Shown: one piece after another, positions 1 to 7,150 of the stretch
Layout: each line of letters starts with the position of its first letter
How positions within the stretch are numbered: the stretch's first letter is position 1
Source of the DNA: Chloroflexota bacterium
GTDB taxonomy: Bacteria > Chloroflexota > UBA6077
DNA length: 10,331 nucleotides
Direction: 5' to 3'
Assembly (NCBI GenBank): GCA_021806765.1
Contig: JAJZQR010000185.1
Span: 1 to 10,331 of the forward strand
Made by a program: the position numbers and the translations under genes
Notes under the pieces: model-generated
The model's database searches: none
Seen by the model: the letters and a program-made list of their open reading frames with translations, nothing else
Told to the model about the DNA's origin: nothing

Positions 1-760
1 AGGCCTGGAAGCCGATCTCGGAAACGGTGTTGGCGATGGTGGCCAGCAACCTGGTGACCAGGAAGACCCTGTCCTCGCTGAACAGGGGAACGGCCTCCAT
101 GGCTTCCTCCAGCTGGACGGACGGGAGCCCGCATTCCGATGCCAGCCGCCCGGCCACGGCCCGGGTCTGCCCTCGGTTCGGCCGTTCCGGCCAGAACTGG
201 CCGCCCACCACCAGCCCCATTCGCCGCCCGTGCAGCTGCACCGGAGCCACGGCGTAGCCGATCCCAGCATGGCAGAGGTGCACCTCCGGCTGCTCCTCCT
301 TCACTTCGGCCAGACTGGCCCAGGAGGCCGAGCAGCGGCGGCGAAACTCCTCCGAGACGCGCCCCAGACGGCAGAAGGCGCAGGCGTTGGATATGCCGGT
401 CAAGGGGGTCCCCTTCAGGTCGATCACCAGAGAGGCCACCCCGACGGCCTCGGCAAAGCCGTCCTGCACGTTCTGAAGACAGACGGTGCTGACCAGGTCG
501 GTCAGTCGAAGGTTCTGGTCGAGGGCCTCCTCGGAAGGAGCCTCGGCGGAGAAACCGGGGAGGGAGCAGGCGGTGCTGTCGGCGAGGGTGCGCTTCGCTT
601 TGACTCCCGCCAGCCATTCCTGTACCTCCTGCTCGGGGAACCTCCACTGACCGCCGATCTTGATTCCGGGTAGCTCGCCCGCCTCCAGCATCCGGTAGAC
701 GGTGATGCGGTCCACCTGGAGGATCTGCTGCAGGTCTCTGGTGGTAAGAAGTCGCTCCAC
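1..760 (-). CDS. Excisionase-type HTH plus PocR sensory-domain regulator (partial, C-terminus outside window)
   Basis: Likely a one-component cytoplasmic regulator that binds DNA and senses a small ligand. Reading leftward from a GTG at 760 gives 253 codons with no stop before the window edge. Residues 1-55 are a MerR/excisionase-like helix-turn-helix (LTTRDLQQILQVDRITVYRML, then a G-x-W-RF wing). After a linker, residues 85-195 match the PocR domain: a hydrophobic VIDLKG strand, the FC-R pair at 130, RRC at 143, LCHAG at 162-166, then AVAPV and GGQFW. The four cysteines (127, 130, 143, 163) are typical of this domain. The GTG is preceded by GGAGGGG at a fitting distance, and no better upstream start exists in frame. 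It is transcribed divergently from the DsrE2-TusA-Hdr operon, so control of that operon is a reasonable inference. What follows the PocR domain (for example GAF, AraC or HD-GYP) cannot be seen. Confidence 0.85.
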   Translation of the reverse strand, partial: MERLLTTRDLQQILQVDRITVYRMLEAGELPGIKIGGQWRFPEQEVQEWLAGVKAKRTLADSTACSLPGFSAEAPSEEALDQNLRLTDLVSTVCLQNVQDGFAEAVGVASLVIDLKGTPLTGISNACAFCRLGRVSEEFRRRCSASWASLAEVKEEQPEVHLCHAGIGYAVAPVQLHGRRMGLVVGGQFWPERPNRGQTRAVAGRLASECGLPSVQLEEAMEAVPLFSEDRVFLVTRLLATIANTVSEIGFQA

Positions 761-793
761 AAGCCCCTCCCCTGAACCTTTACTACCAGTTCG

Positions 794-806
794 ATTGTAC
801 CACAAT
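794..806 (-). promoter_or_regulatory. Candidate extended -10 and inverted repeat for the PocR-domain gene
   Basis: On the minus strand the sequence TGGTACAAT resembles an extended -10 (TGn + TACAAT, the hexamer at 794-799). It lies about 34 bp upstream of the GTG start. There is no convincing -35 at 17 bp. The same bases form an inverted repeat, ATTGT-acc-ACAAT (794-806), so a protein bound there would block this promoter; autoregulation is a guess. Confidence 0.35.
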
Positions 807-836
807 CCTCCGGCGATGGAGTAACTCGATATCTCA

Positions 837-864
837 TGTGCACAGTTGTTATATCTTGTCACAA
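837..864. promoter_or_regulatory. Palindrome pair in the divergent intergenic region (candidate operators)
   Basis: Two short perfect palindromes lie between the divergent promoters: TGTGCACA at 837-844 and TTGT-c-ACAA at 856-864. Together with the ATTGT/ACAAT repeat at 794-806 they share TTGT/ACA half-site letters. They sit just upstream of the -35 of the rightward promoter, a position suited to an activator or repressor. The match is short and could be chance. Confidence 0.25.
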
Positions 865-871
865 AAAGCTA

Positions 872-900
872 TTGCATTCCCTGCCAGGGTATGGTATGCT
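872..900 (+). promoter_or_regulatory. Sigma-A-type promoter for the DsrE2-TusA-Hdr operon
   Basis: TTGCAT (872-877) and TATGCT (895-900) are separated by exactly 17 bp, a good match to TTGACA-N17-TATAAT in a locally AT-richer stretch. Transcription would start near 907 and leave a leader of about 100 nt before the GTG of the first gene. No riboswitch-like structure was recognised in that leader. Confidence 0.5.
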
Positions 901-1007
901 CGGTCCCGCAGAAATGGCTTGGCTGATGGCTGGCCGAGCTGCCCATGATGGTGTGGGCGGATCTCGATGTGCCTATGGTCAAGTCGTTTTTTGTTGGGAG
1001 GTGCAAG

Positions 1008-1535
1008 GTGGTTGTAGACGAGGTTGTCGAAAGCCCGGCAGTAGCGGAGGAAGCGGAGCAGCGGGTGGACGAGCTGTCGATGGTCGTCTTCTCCGGCGAT
1101 CTCGACAAGGTGCTGGCGGCCTTCATCATCGCCAACGGCGCGGCAGCTATGGACACTCCGGTCACCATGTTCTTCACCTTCTGGGGCCTCAACGTCCTCC
1201 GGAAGGGCGAGGCCATCCCGGTGAAGAAGAACCCGGTGGAGCGGATGTTCGGCTGGATGATGCCCCGGGGTGCCGAGAAGCTGACCCTATCCAAGATGAA
1301 CATGGGCGGGATGGGCACCATGATGATGAAGCGGGTCATGGCCCAGAAGAACGTATACAGCCTGCCCAGGTTGATGGCCACGGCCAGGGAGGCGGGCGTG
1401 CGGATGGTCGCCTGCACCATGTCCATGGACGTCATGGGGATCAGGGCCGAGGAGCTGATCGACGGGGTGGAGTTCGGCGGCGTGGCCAGCTTCCTGGACT
1501 CCGCCGATCGCAGCAGGACGACGCTGTTCATCTAA
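1008..1535 (+). CDS. DsrE2/DrsE_2-family sulfur-carrier-like protein
   Basis: The DsrE2 family is a set of small proteins, often encoded beside TusA and Hdr-like genes, implicated in carrying sulfane sulfur as a cysteine persulfide. The protein is 175 aa from this start. Signature segments: VVFSGDLDKVLAAFIIANGAA (about 27-47), MFFTFWGLNVLRK (54-66), SKMNMGGMG (95-103), then VACTMSMDVMG (134-144), whose Cys136 is the only cysteine and the expected sulfur-carrying residue, and a C-terminal GGVASFLDSA block. The family's hydrophobic segments suggest membrane association in some members. The GTG at 1008 was chosen because GGGAGG lies 6 nt upstream. An in-frame ATG at 945 has no ribosome binding site and would add a tail that does not look like the family. 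It is the first gene of the operon, 14 nt before tusA. Confidence 0.85.
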   Translation: MVVDEVVESPAVAEEAEQRVDELSMVVFSGDLDKVLAAFIIANGAAAMDTPVTMFFTFWGLNVLRKGEAIPVKKNPVERMFGWMMPRGAEKLTLSKMNMGGMGTMMMKRVMAQKNVYSLPRLMATAREAGVRMVACTMSMDVMGIRAEELIDGVEFGGVASFLDSADRSRTTLFI

Positions 1536-1549
1536 CAAGGAGGAGAGAA

Positions 1550-1804
1550 ATGGCTCAGGTTGATCTGGCAACTGTACAGGCGGCGAAGATCGTGGACGCT
1601 CGGGGTAGCTCCTGCCCGGGACCCCTGCTCGAGGCCAAGAAGGCCATCGGCGGCGTGCCGGTGGGCGGCGTGCTGGAGATCTGGTCCAACGACCCCGGCA
1701 CCAAGAACGACATCCCCCTGTGGGCCAAGAAGGTGGGCCACGAGTACGTCGGCTTCCTCGCCGGAGAGGGCTACGAGCGTATCTTCGTGATGCGAAGGAA
1801 GTAG
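1550..1804 (+). CDS. tusA: TusA/SirA-family sulfur-carrier protein
   Basis: This 84-aa protein is a typical full-length TusA-like sulfur carrier. After the VDARGSSCPGPLLEAKKAI helix start, Cys22 in the CPGP motif is the persulfide-bearing residue. The fold continues with GGVLEIWSNDPGTKNDIPLWAKKVGHEY (about 39-66) and an EGYERIFVMRRK strand at the end. A strong AAGGAGGAG lies just before the ATG. In the operon it sits between DsrE2 and the MvhD/HdrA genes, an association also known from sulfur-oxidising sHdr and Dsr loci. It most likely accepts or donates sulfane sulfur for this module rather than acting in tRNA thiolation, but that is inferred from context. Confidence 0.93.
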   Translation: MAQVDLATVQAAKIVDARGSSCPGPLLEAKKAIGGVPVGGVLEIWSNDPGTKNDIPLWAKKVGHEYVGFLAGEGYERIFVMRRK

Positions 1805-1811
1805 GCAGGCT

Positions 1812-2222
1812 ATGGCTGCTGCTACTGCTACTGCGACGGCGCAGAAGATCCTGGTCCTGGCCACCATCTCCTGCGCCTACCCCGGGGCGGACACCGTGGG
1901 CCAGGCCCACATCGACTACCCCTCCAACGTCTTCGTGCTGCGGGTGCCCGCCCCCGTCCTCTTCCCGGAGGATTTCTACCTGCGCTCCTTCGAGAAGGGG
2001 ATCGGCGGGATCATCATCATGGCCTGCGGGACCGACTGCCCCTACGAGGGCGCGTACCAGCGGCTGGCGCAACGCATCGACGGGCTCTACCCGGTTATGC
2101 GGGGGCGGGGGCTGGATCCCAGGCGCATCCGGCTGACCTCCATCTGCACCGTCTGTTCCGGGGCCTTTCTCAAGGAGGTCAACCAGATGAACAACCTGCT
2201 GCAAGAGTTAGGAGCGGCCTGA
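1812..2222 (+). CDS. MvhD/FlpD-family (hydrogenase delta / Hdr-linked) electron-transfer protein, divergent cysteine set
   Basis: MvhD-type proteins carry an iron-sulfur cluster and pass electrons into HdrA. The 136-aa protein keeps the family frame: ILVLATISCAYPGAD (13-27), YPSNVFVLRVPAP (36-48), a GIGGIIIMACGTDCPYEGA segment (63-81), and an RIRLTSICTVCS segment near 106-116. Cysteines are at 21, 72, 76, 112 and 115. The usual CC pair near the N-terminus is a single Cys, and the family's RVPC-G cysteine is Ala47, so the cluster ligand set differs from textbook MvhD. The N-terminus is an Ala/Thr run from a GCT/ACT-rich repeat. The start has only a weak AAGGAA upstream. The gene ends 2 nt before hdrA. 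In QmoB an MvhD domain is fused to the C-terminus of HdrA; here it is a separate gene. Confidence 0.8.
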   Translation: MAAATATATAQKILVLATISCAYPGADTVGQAHIDYPSNVFVLRVPAPVLFPEDFYLRSFEKGIGGIIIMACGTDCPYEGAYQRLAQRIDGLYPVMRGRGLDPRRIRLTSICTVCSGAFLKEVNQMNNLLQELGAA

Positions 2223-2224
2223 AG

Positions 2225-3580
2225 GTGATTGAGCACAGGTTAAAGGCGGACGTCCTGGTCGTGGGCGCCGGGATCAGCGGTTTGCAGTCGGCCCTGGATC
2301 TGGCGGATCAGGGGTTCCAGGTGGTCGTGGCGGAGAAAGAGCCGAGCATCGGGGGGAAGATGATCTCCCTGAGCAAGGTGTTCCCGACCCTCGACTGCGC
2401 CAGCTGCATCACGACCCCCAAGATGGCGGCGTCCGCCCATCACAACAACATCTCCATATTGACCTACACGGAGTTGAAGGCGATCGGCGGCGGGCCGGGC
2501 GAGTTCGTGGCCACGGTGGTGAAGAAGCCCCGCTTCGTCGACGAGGATGCCTGCATCGGATGCAGGCAGTGCGAGTACGCCTGTCCCGTCGGCGTGCCCC
2601 ACGCCTTCGAGGGCGGCTTCGGCGCCAGAAAGGCCATCTACGTCCCCTTCTCCAACGCGATCCCGCAGACCGCGCTGCTGGACCTGGACAGCTGCGTTCT
2701 CTGTGGCAAGTGCGAGAGGGCCTGCCCGGCGGGGGCGGTCGATTTCTCCCAGAAGCCCGAGGAGATCACCGTGGAGGCTCGGGCGGTGATCATGGCCACG
2801 GGGTTCGAGCAGACCCCGCCAGCTGCAAAACGGCAGTACGGATACGGCTCGGTCCCGAACGTGGTGACCGGGCTGCAGATGGAGCGGCTGCTGGCTCCTC
2901 ACGGACCCTACGGTCGGGTCCTGCGTCCGTCGGACGGGAAGATGCCCGAGTCCATAGCCTACGTCCAGTGCGCCGGCTCTCGGGACAAGAGCCTGGGGGT
3001 CTCCTACTGCTCCCGGGTCTGCTGCATGTACGCCATCAAGCAGGCGATGCTGCTGTCCGGAGCCCTCCCGCTGGCCGACATAACCATCTACTACATGGAC
3101 ATCCGGGCCTTCGGCAAGGGTTACGAGCAGTTCTTCCAGAACGCCCAGGCCATGGGGATCGAGTTCGTCAAGGGCAAGGTGGCCCGCATCACGGAGGGAG
3201 AGAACCAGAGCCCGGTGGTTCGGGTGGAGATGATTGAAGAGGATGGCGTCATCAGGGAGCGACAGCACGACCTGGTGGTGCTCTCGCTGGGAATGGTGCC
3301 CGCCTGGCAGCCCAACGGCTCGGTTCCCATCAAGGTGGGCGTCGACGGGTTCGTCAACACCCCCAGCTTCAAGCTGCGCCCCACCCTCACAGACCAGCCG
3401 GGCATCTTCGTGGCGGGAACGGCGGCGGGCCCCAAGGACATCGTGGACTCTATCGTCGAGGGCGGAGCCGCCGCCATGGAGGCCTCCATCTTCCTGAAAG
3501 GGTTGAATTCGGCGGTGGAGGCGGAGCCGCGGGTCGGGGTTTCCGAACTGGTAGCGATGGGGAGCGGGTCCAATGGATAA
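2225..3580 (+). CDS. hdrA: Short HdrA-family FAD/iron-sulfur protein (QmoA-like)
   Basis: This is a cytoplasmic flavoprotein of the heterodisulfide reductase A / QmoA type, 451 aa, without the N-terminal HdrA domain. It has an FAD-binding GAGISG (14-19), the HdrA motif LDCASCITTPKM (Cys58, Cys61), an inserted ferredoxin-like loop with two complete [4Fe-4S] motifs (Cys110/113/116/120 and Cys157/160/163/167), the YCSRVCC motif (262-267), and the C-terminal FAD segment AGTAAGPKDIVDSI (398-411). It should shuttle electrons between the MvhD-like or second HdrA protein and a partner subunit. The start is a GTG, with AGGAG 10 nt upstream and the preceding stop only 2 nt away. Its end overlaps the next gene by 8 nt, suggesting coupled translation and a stable complex. 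The name QmoA fits the gene order, but the double-ferredoxin loop is more HdrA-like. Confidence 0.88.
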   Translation: MIEHRLKADVLVVGAGISGLQSALDLADQGFQVVVAEKEPSIGGKMISLSKVFPTLDCASCITTPKMAASAHHNNISILTYTELKAIGGGPGEFVATVVKKPRFVDEDACIGCRQCEYACPVGVPHAFEGGFGARKAIYVPFSNAIPQTALLDLDSCVLCGKCERACPAGAVDFSQKPEEITVEARAVIMATGFEQTPPAAKRQYGYGSVPNVVTGLQMERLLAPHGPYGRVLRPSDGKMPESIAYVQCAGSRDKSLGVSYCSRVCCMYAIKQAMLLSGALPLADITIYYMDIRAFGKGYEQFFQNAQAMGIEFVKGKVARITEGENQSPVVRVEMIEEDGVIRERQHDLVVLSLGMVPAWQPNGSVPIKVGVDGFVNTPSFKLRPTLTDQPGIFVAGTAAGPKDIVDSIVEGGAAAMEASIFLKGLNSAVEAEPRVGVSELVAMGSGSNG

Positions 3581-5600
3581 CGGGAACGAGCCGCGGGTCG
3601 GCGTATACATATGCCACTGCGGTGGCAACATCTCCGACGTGGTCGACGTGCAGCAGGTGGCCGAGGAGGCGGGGCGGCTGCCGGGGGTCGTGGTGGCGCG
3701 CACACACATGTTCATGTGTTCCGACCCCGGCCAGCAGTCGATCCAGGAGGACATCCGGAACCTGGGGTTGAACCGGGTGGTGGTGGCCTCCTGCTCCCCT
3801 CGTCTGCACGAGCAGACCTTCCGGAACGCCCTGCAGCGGGCCGGGCTGAACCCCTTCCTCTACGAGCACGCCAACATCCGCGAACAGGTGAGCTGGGTGA
3901 CCCATGCCCGCCCTGCCGAGGCCACCGAGAAGGCTGCCCGCCTGGTGGGTGCCGCCGTCGGGAAAGCCCGGCTGCTGGAGCCGCTGGAGCCGATCCGGGT
4001 CGACGCCCGCCGGCACGCGGTGGTGATCGGAGGGGGTGTCAGCGGGCTGAAGAGCGCCATAGACCTGGCCGCCCACGGGACCAGCGTTGCCCTGGTGGAG
4101 AAGTCGCCCTTCCTCGGGGGGCACGTGGCTCAGCTGGATCAGGTGCATCCCACCGGCGAAGACGCCCGGGAACTGCTGGACTCCCTGATCCGGGAGGTGA
4201 GCAGCAGCCCCAACGTGGAGGTCCTCACCAACGCGGAGGTGGTCGAGGCGGAGGGCTATATCGGCAATTTCCGTCTGAAGGTGCGACAGCGTCCCCGAGG
4301 GGTCGCTCTCGGGTTCGAAGCCTTCGGTCGGGCGGAAGCGGCCTGCCCGGTGCAGGTGGAGAACGAGTACGACTACGGACTCACCACCCGCAAGGCGATC
4401 TACCTCTCCCACGAGGGATGCTATCCTCCGGCGCCGGCCATCGACTGGCAGAACTGCAACCGGTGCGGTCGCTGCGCGGAGGCGGTGGGCGAGGGGATAG
4501 ACCTCGACCTGGAGCCCTCAGTCTTCGAGGTGAAGGCCGGCGTCATCGTGGTTGCCACCGGCTTCGACCACTACGAGCCGGGCCGGGGCGAGTACGGCTT
4601 CGAGGATCTGCAGCAGGTGATCACCCTGCCCCATCTGATTCGTTTAATGGCGGAGCAGCGCGGCAAGGACGGGGTCCTGCGATGGAACGGACGCCCAGTC
4701 CGGAACATCGCCATGATTCACTGCGTGGGAAGCCGCCAGATCGAGGGGGTCCACGAACCCCGGGACGGCCAGCCCCTGAACGAGTACTGCTCGCGGGTTT
4801 GCTGCACGGCGACCCTTCAGGCGGCCAACGAGCTGCGGGACCGGTTCCCCGGTACGAACGTCTTCGATTTCTACCGGGACATCCGCACCTACGGTCGGGG
4901 CCACGAGGAGTATTACGAGACGGCCAGCCGTAAGGGGGTGCGCTTCTTCCGCTTCGCGGCCGAGGAGCCCCCGGTGGTCGAGCGGGCCGAGGCGGGCGAC
5001 AGCAACCCGCTGATAGTGAGGGTGCGGGATCGCCTTACCTTCGGTGAGGAGATCGAGGTCCCGGTGGACCTGGTGGTCCTGTCGGTGGGTATGGTTCCCC
5101 GAAAGGTGGACAGCCTGGTAGACATGCTGAAGCTGCCGGTGGGTTCCGACGGATACCTCCTGGAGGTGCATCCCAAGCTACGACCGGTGGAGGTGGCGGT
5201 GAACGGGGTGCTGCTGGCCGGAACCGCCCAGGCCCCCAAAGACATCACGGAGAGCACGGCCTCGGCCTCGGCCGCCGCGGTGAAGGCGGCCACGATCCTG
5301 TCCCGCGGCCACGTGGAGCTGGATCCCTACGTGGCGCAGGTGGAGCCCTCCCGATGCGACGGGTGCGGGGAGTGCCTCTCGGTGTGCGGCTACCAGGGGG
5401 CTATGTCGATGGTGGGCGGGGCCGGCGACGGCACGCCCCGGGTGGCGGAGATCAACGGCGCCCTGTGCAAGGGCTGCGGCAGCTGCGTGGCGGTTTGCCC
5501 CACGGGGGCCATCACGCTGAAGGGGTGGACCGTGGAGCAGTTCGACGCCATGGTGGACGCCCTTTGCGCCGTCGATCCGGTTAAGGAGGGAGTCCGATGA
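3573..5600 (+). CDS. hdrA: Long HdrA-family flavoprotein with N-terminal domain and C-terminal double [4Fe-4S] ferredoxin
   Basis: This is HdrA-like, 675 aa. The N-terminal domain (8-110) has VYICHCGGNI (Cys14, Cys16), Cys49, VASCSPRLHEQTFRNAL (Cys74) and NIREQVSWV, where canonical HdrA has a cysteine in place of Val106. The FAD-binding GGGVSG is at 153-158. The internal ferredoxin loop is degenerate: only ACP (258) remains of the first motif, and the second has three cysteines (295, 298, 301) with Val305 in place of the fourth. The LDC-x2-C-x3-PKM motif of the first HdrA is replaced by LDQVHPTGEDA. YCSRVCC (405-411) and AGTAQAPKDITES (549-561) are intact. Two complete C-terminal [4Fe-4S] motifs follow (Cys595/598/601/605 and Cys632/635/638/642). 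The MvhD domain that ends QmoB is absent. The ATG overlaps the upstream gene by 8 nt, and the stop shares ATGA with the next gene. Confidence 0.9.
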   Translation: MDNGNEPRVGVYICHCGGNISDVVDVQQVAEEAGRLPGVVVARTHMFMCSDPGQQSIQEDIRNLGLNRVVVASCSPRLHEQTFRNALQRAGLNPFLYEHANIREQVSWVTHARPAEATEKAARLVGAAVGKARLLEPLEPIRVDARRHAVVIGGGVSGLKSAIDLAAHGTSVALVEKSPFLGGHVAQLDQVHPTGEDARELLDSLIREVSSSPNVEVLTNAEVVEAEGYIGNFRLKVRQRPRGVALGFEAFGRAEAACPVQVENEYDYGLTTRKAIYLSHEGCYPPAPAIDWQNCNRCGRCAEAVGEGIDLDLEPSVFEVKAGVIVVATGFDHYEPGRGEYGFEDLQQVITLPHLIRLMAEQRGKDGVLRWNGRPVRNIAMIHCVGSRQIEGVHEPRDGQPLNEYCSRVCCTATLQAANELRDRFPGTNVFDFYRDIRTYGRGHEEYYETASRKGVRFFRFAAEEPPVVERAEAGDSNPLIVRVRDRLTFGEEIEVPVDLVVLSVGMVPRKVDSLVDMLKLPVGSDGYLLEVHPKLRPVEVAVNGVLLAGTAQAPKDITESTASASAAAVKAATILSRGHVELDPYVAQVEPSRCDGCGECLSVCGYQGAMSMVGGAGDGTPRVAEINGALCKGCGSCVAVCPTGAITLKGWTVEQFDAMVDALCAVDPVKEGVR

Positions 5601-5890
5601 CCGACCTCAAGACTCGTAACCGGGAGGCGCTCAAGCTGCTGCGAGAGCAGCGGGCCGCGCAGGTGGAAGCGGCCCAGGCCCGGCTGAAGGAGCAGATAAA
5701 GGTCGACAACGAGATAACGCGGGTCCTCAAGGAAGGCGCCGCCACGGTTCCGGTCCTGGCCGAGGCCACGGGGCTGCCGGCCCAGACCGTCTTCTGGCAC
5801 CTGATCGCCTTCAAGAAGTACGGGAAGGTGGTCGAGGGCGCCCAGGAGGGCGACTACTTCCAATACCGGCTGAGTGAGCAACGATCATGA
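5597..5890 (+). CDS. Small coiled-coil plus winged-helix-like protein inside the Hdr operon
   Basis: This protein has 97 aa. Residues 1-40 are a charged helix rich in Arg, Glu, Gln and Ala, probably coiled coil. Residues 40-92 look like a winged helix: EITRVLKEGAATVPVLAEATGLPAQTVFWHLIAFKKYG, then a VVEGAQEGDYFQYRL wing. I do not recognise a characterised family. The start has AAGGAGGG 7 nt upstream and overlaps the hdrA stop by ATGA; its own stop overlaps the next ATG the same way. Being locked between two complex subunits argues for stoichiometric production with them. It could be a local transcription regulator, or a wHTH fold reused as an assembly or docking subunit. Confidence 0.8.
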   Translation: MTDLKTRNREALKLLREQRAAQVEAAQARLKEQIKVDNEITRVLKEGAATVPVLAEATGLPAQTVFWHLIAFKKYGKVVEGAQEGDYFQYRLSEQRS

Positions 5891-7071
5891 CGGCACATAG
5901 AGTAGATCTGCAACTCGCAAGGGAACTCGAGAGGTTCGGGGCCTTCGACATCGATGCCTGCTTCAACTGCGGAAACTGCACGGCCGTCTGCCAGCACTCG
6001 TCCGACACGGCCAGGTTCCCCCGGCGGCTGATCCGTTACGGCCAGCTGGGCATGCGAGACCGTCTGATGGGGGCCAGGGAAGCCTGGCTCTGCTGGAACT
6101 GCCGCGACTGCTCCGATACCTGCCCGCGCCAGGCCAGGCCGAGCGAGTACATGGAGGCCGTGCGGCGCTACACCATCGCCAGCCTCGATCCTACCGGCAT
6201 CTCCCGGTTGATGTACGGCTCCGGCGCCTTCGTGGCGGCCTTCGCCCTGGTCCTGGCCGCCCTCTTCGCCGGGCTGCTGCTGAGCAGGGCCGGGACTCCG
6301 GCGCAGGGAGGGTTCGACCTCTTCGGGTTCCTTCCCTTCGAGCTGATCCACGATCTGGGCATCGTGGTGCTGGTGCTGATGGGGCTGGTCGCGGTGAGCA
6401 GCATCGTCAGGCTGGTCCTGCACCTCTCGAAGACCCTGGATCCGGTCGGGGAGGGCGATCTGCCGGCGGACAGGGGCGGCTTCGGCGGCCGCCTGGTGGC
6501 GGCAGTGCGGGACGTTCTGGACGAGATGGTGGGCCAGAAGAGGTTTCGGGCCTGCGAGATCGAGGCAGACCAGCCCCTGTTTCTGCGCCCCTGGTTCGTC
6601 CACTACACCATCATGTGGGGCTTCATAGGGCTGGCAGTGGCCACGGCCATAGACTTCATCTTCAAGACCCCCGGGGTGGTGGTGCCCCTGTGGTACCCCT
6701 CGCGGATCCTGGGCTCGGTGGCCGGCCTGTCGATGGTATACGGCAGCGCGGTGACCATCGTGCGGTGGGCGCGCTCCACGGACAGCACGCGGGCGCGGCC
6801 GCTATCCTCGGACTGGCTCTTCCTGCTGCTGATCTTCCTGGTGGGGGTCACGGGCTTCGCCCTGGAGCTGGTGGTCTATCTCCCGCAGGGGGCCGGCTGG
6901 GGGTACGGGATCTTCCTGGCCCACGTCGTTCTGGCGATGGAGTTGCTGGCGTTGCTGCCCTTCACCAAGTTCGCCCATGCCCTCTACCGTCCCCTGGCCT
7001 ACGGCATATACTGTTTCAAGACGATGCCGGCCGGCCGCGGGGCGGCGGTGGGGTTGAGCGAGGCGGAGTAG
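5887..7071 (+). CDS. QmoC-like fusion: HdrC-type double [4Fe-4S] domain plus membrane cytochrome b domain
   Basis: This is the membrane anchor of the complex, 394 aa. The N-terminal cytoplasmic HdrC-like domain has two [4Fe-4S] motifs, CFNCGNCTAVCQ (25-36) and CWNCRDCSDTCP (69-80). About six membrane segments follow (roughly 112-133, 152-178, 236-259, 273-294, 310-332, 339-363), as in NarI/HdrE-type cytochromes. Candidate haem b ligands are His155, His179, His239, His346 and His364. By analogy with QmoC and DsrM it would exchange electrons with menaquinone and pass them to the HdrA subunits. The ATG overlaps the preceding stop (ATGA). The first motif ends in CQ rather than CP. HdrDE/DsrMK-type systems carry a CCG-domain catalytic subunit; none is encoded here, so this protein probably acts as electron conduit only. 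Confidence 0.88.
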   Translation: MTAHRVDLQLARELERFGAFDIDACFNCGNCTAVCQHSSDTARFPRRLIRYGQLGMRDRLMGAREAWLCWNCRDCSDTCPRQARPSEYMEAVRRYTIASLDPTGISRLMYGSGAFVAAFALVLAALFAGLLLSRAGTPAQGGFDLFGFLPFELIHDLGIVVLVLMGLVAVSSIVRLVLHLSKTLDPVGEGDLPADRGGFGGRLVAAVRDVLDEMVGQKRFRACEIEADQPLFLRPWFVHYTIMWGFIGLAVATAIDFIFKTPGVVVPLWYPSRILGSVAGLSMVYGSAVTIVRWARSTDSTRARPLSSDWLFLLLIFLVGVTGFALELVVYLPQGAGWGYGIFLAHVVLAMELLALLPFTKFAHALYRPLAYGIYCFKTMPAGRGAAVGLSEAE

Positions 7072-7077
7072 CTGGAT

Positions 7078-7093
7078 AAGGAGGTCGTCTCCT
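7078..7093 (+). promoter_or_regulatory. Orphan strong ribosome binding site folded in a small hairpin
   Basis: AAGGAGG (7078-7084) is a near-perfect Shine-Dalgarno sequence, but no ATG, GTG or TTG follows at a usable distance. Its AGGAG (7079-7083) can pair with CTCCT (7089-7093) around a GTCGT loop. The frame of the next gene is open from 7058 and passes through here, with only CTG codons (7100, 7109, 7139) before ATG 7151. This may mark an older start or a non-standard start. Confidence 0.25.
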
Positions 7094-7150
7094 GTCGACC
7101 TGCGTACCCTGAAGACGGGGGTAGCGGACGAAGAGGTCCTGGGAGAGGAG

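Noticed and set aside
27..673. Three rightward frames over the PocR-domain gene, and a leftward 113-codon frame at 843-502
   Set aside because: All are low-complexity shadows of the leftward HTH-PocR gene, which has recognisable domains.
846..864. Possible Rex operator (TTGT...ACAA over 19 nt)
   Set aside because: The arms match only in the outer four bases, and the spacing is 19 nt rather than the usual 18; the inner bases do not form the Rex palindrome.
836..1804. One long rightward frame of 322 codons spanning the DsrE2 region and tusA
   Set aside because: Only its last 84 codons are TusA. The rest is a Gly/Arg/His-rich shadow of DsrE2 in another frame, and tusA has its own strong ribosome binding site at ATG 1550.
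2240..3754. 504-codon antisense frame across the first HdrA gene
   Set aside because: It mirrors the codon pattern of the real gene in GC-rich DNA, has a His/Arg/Gly-rich composition and shows no domain.
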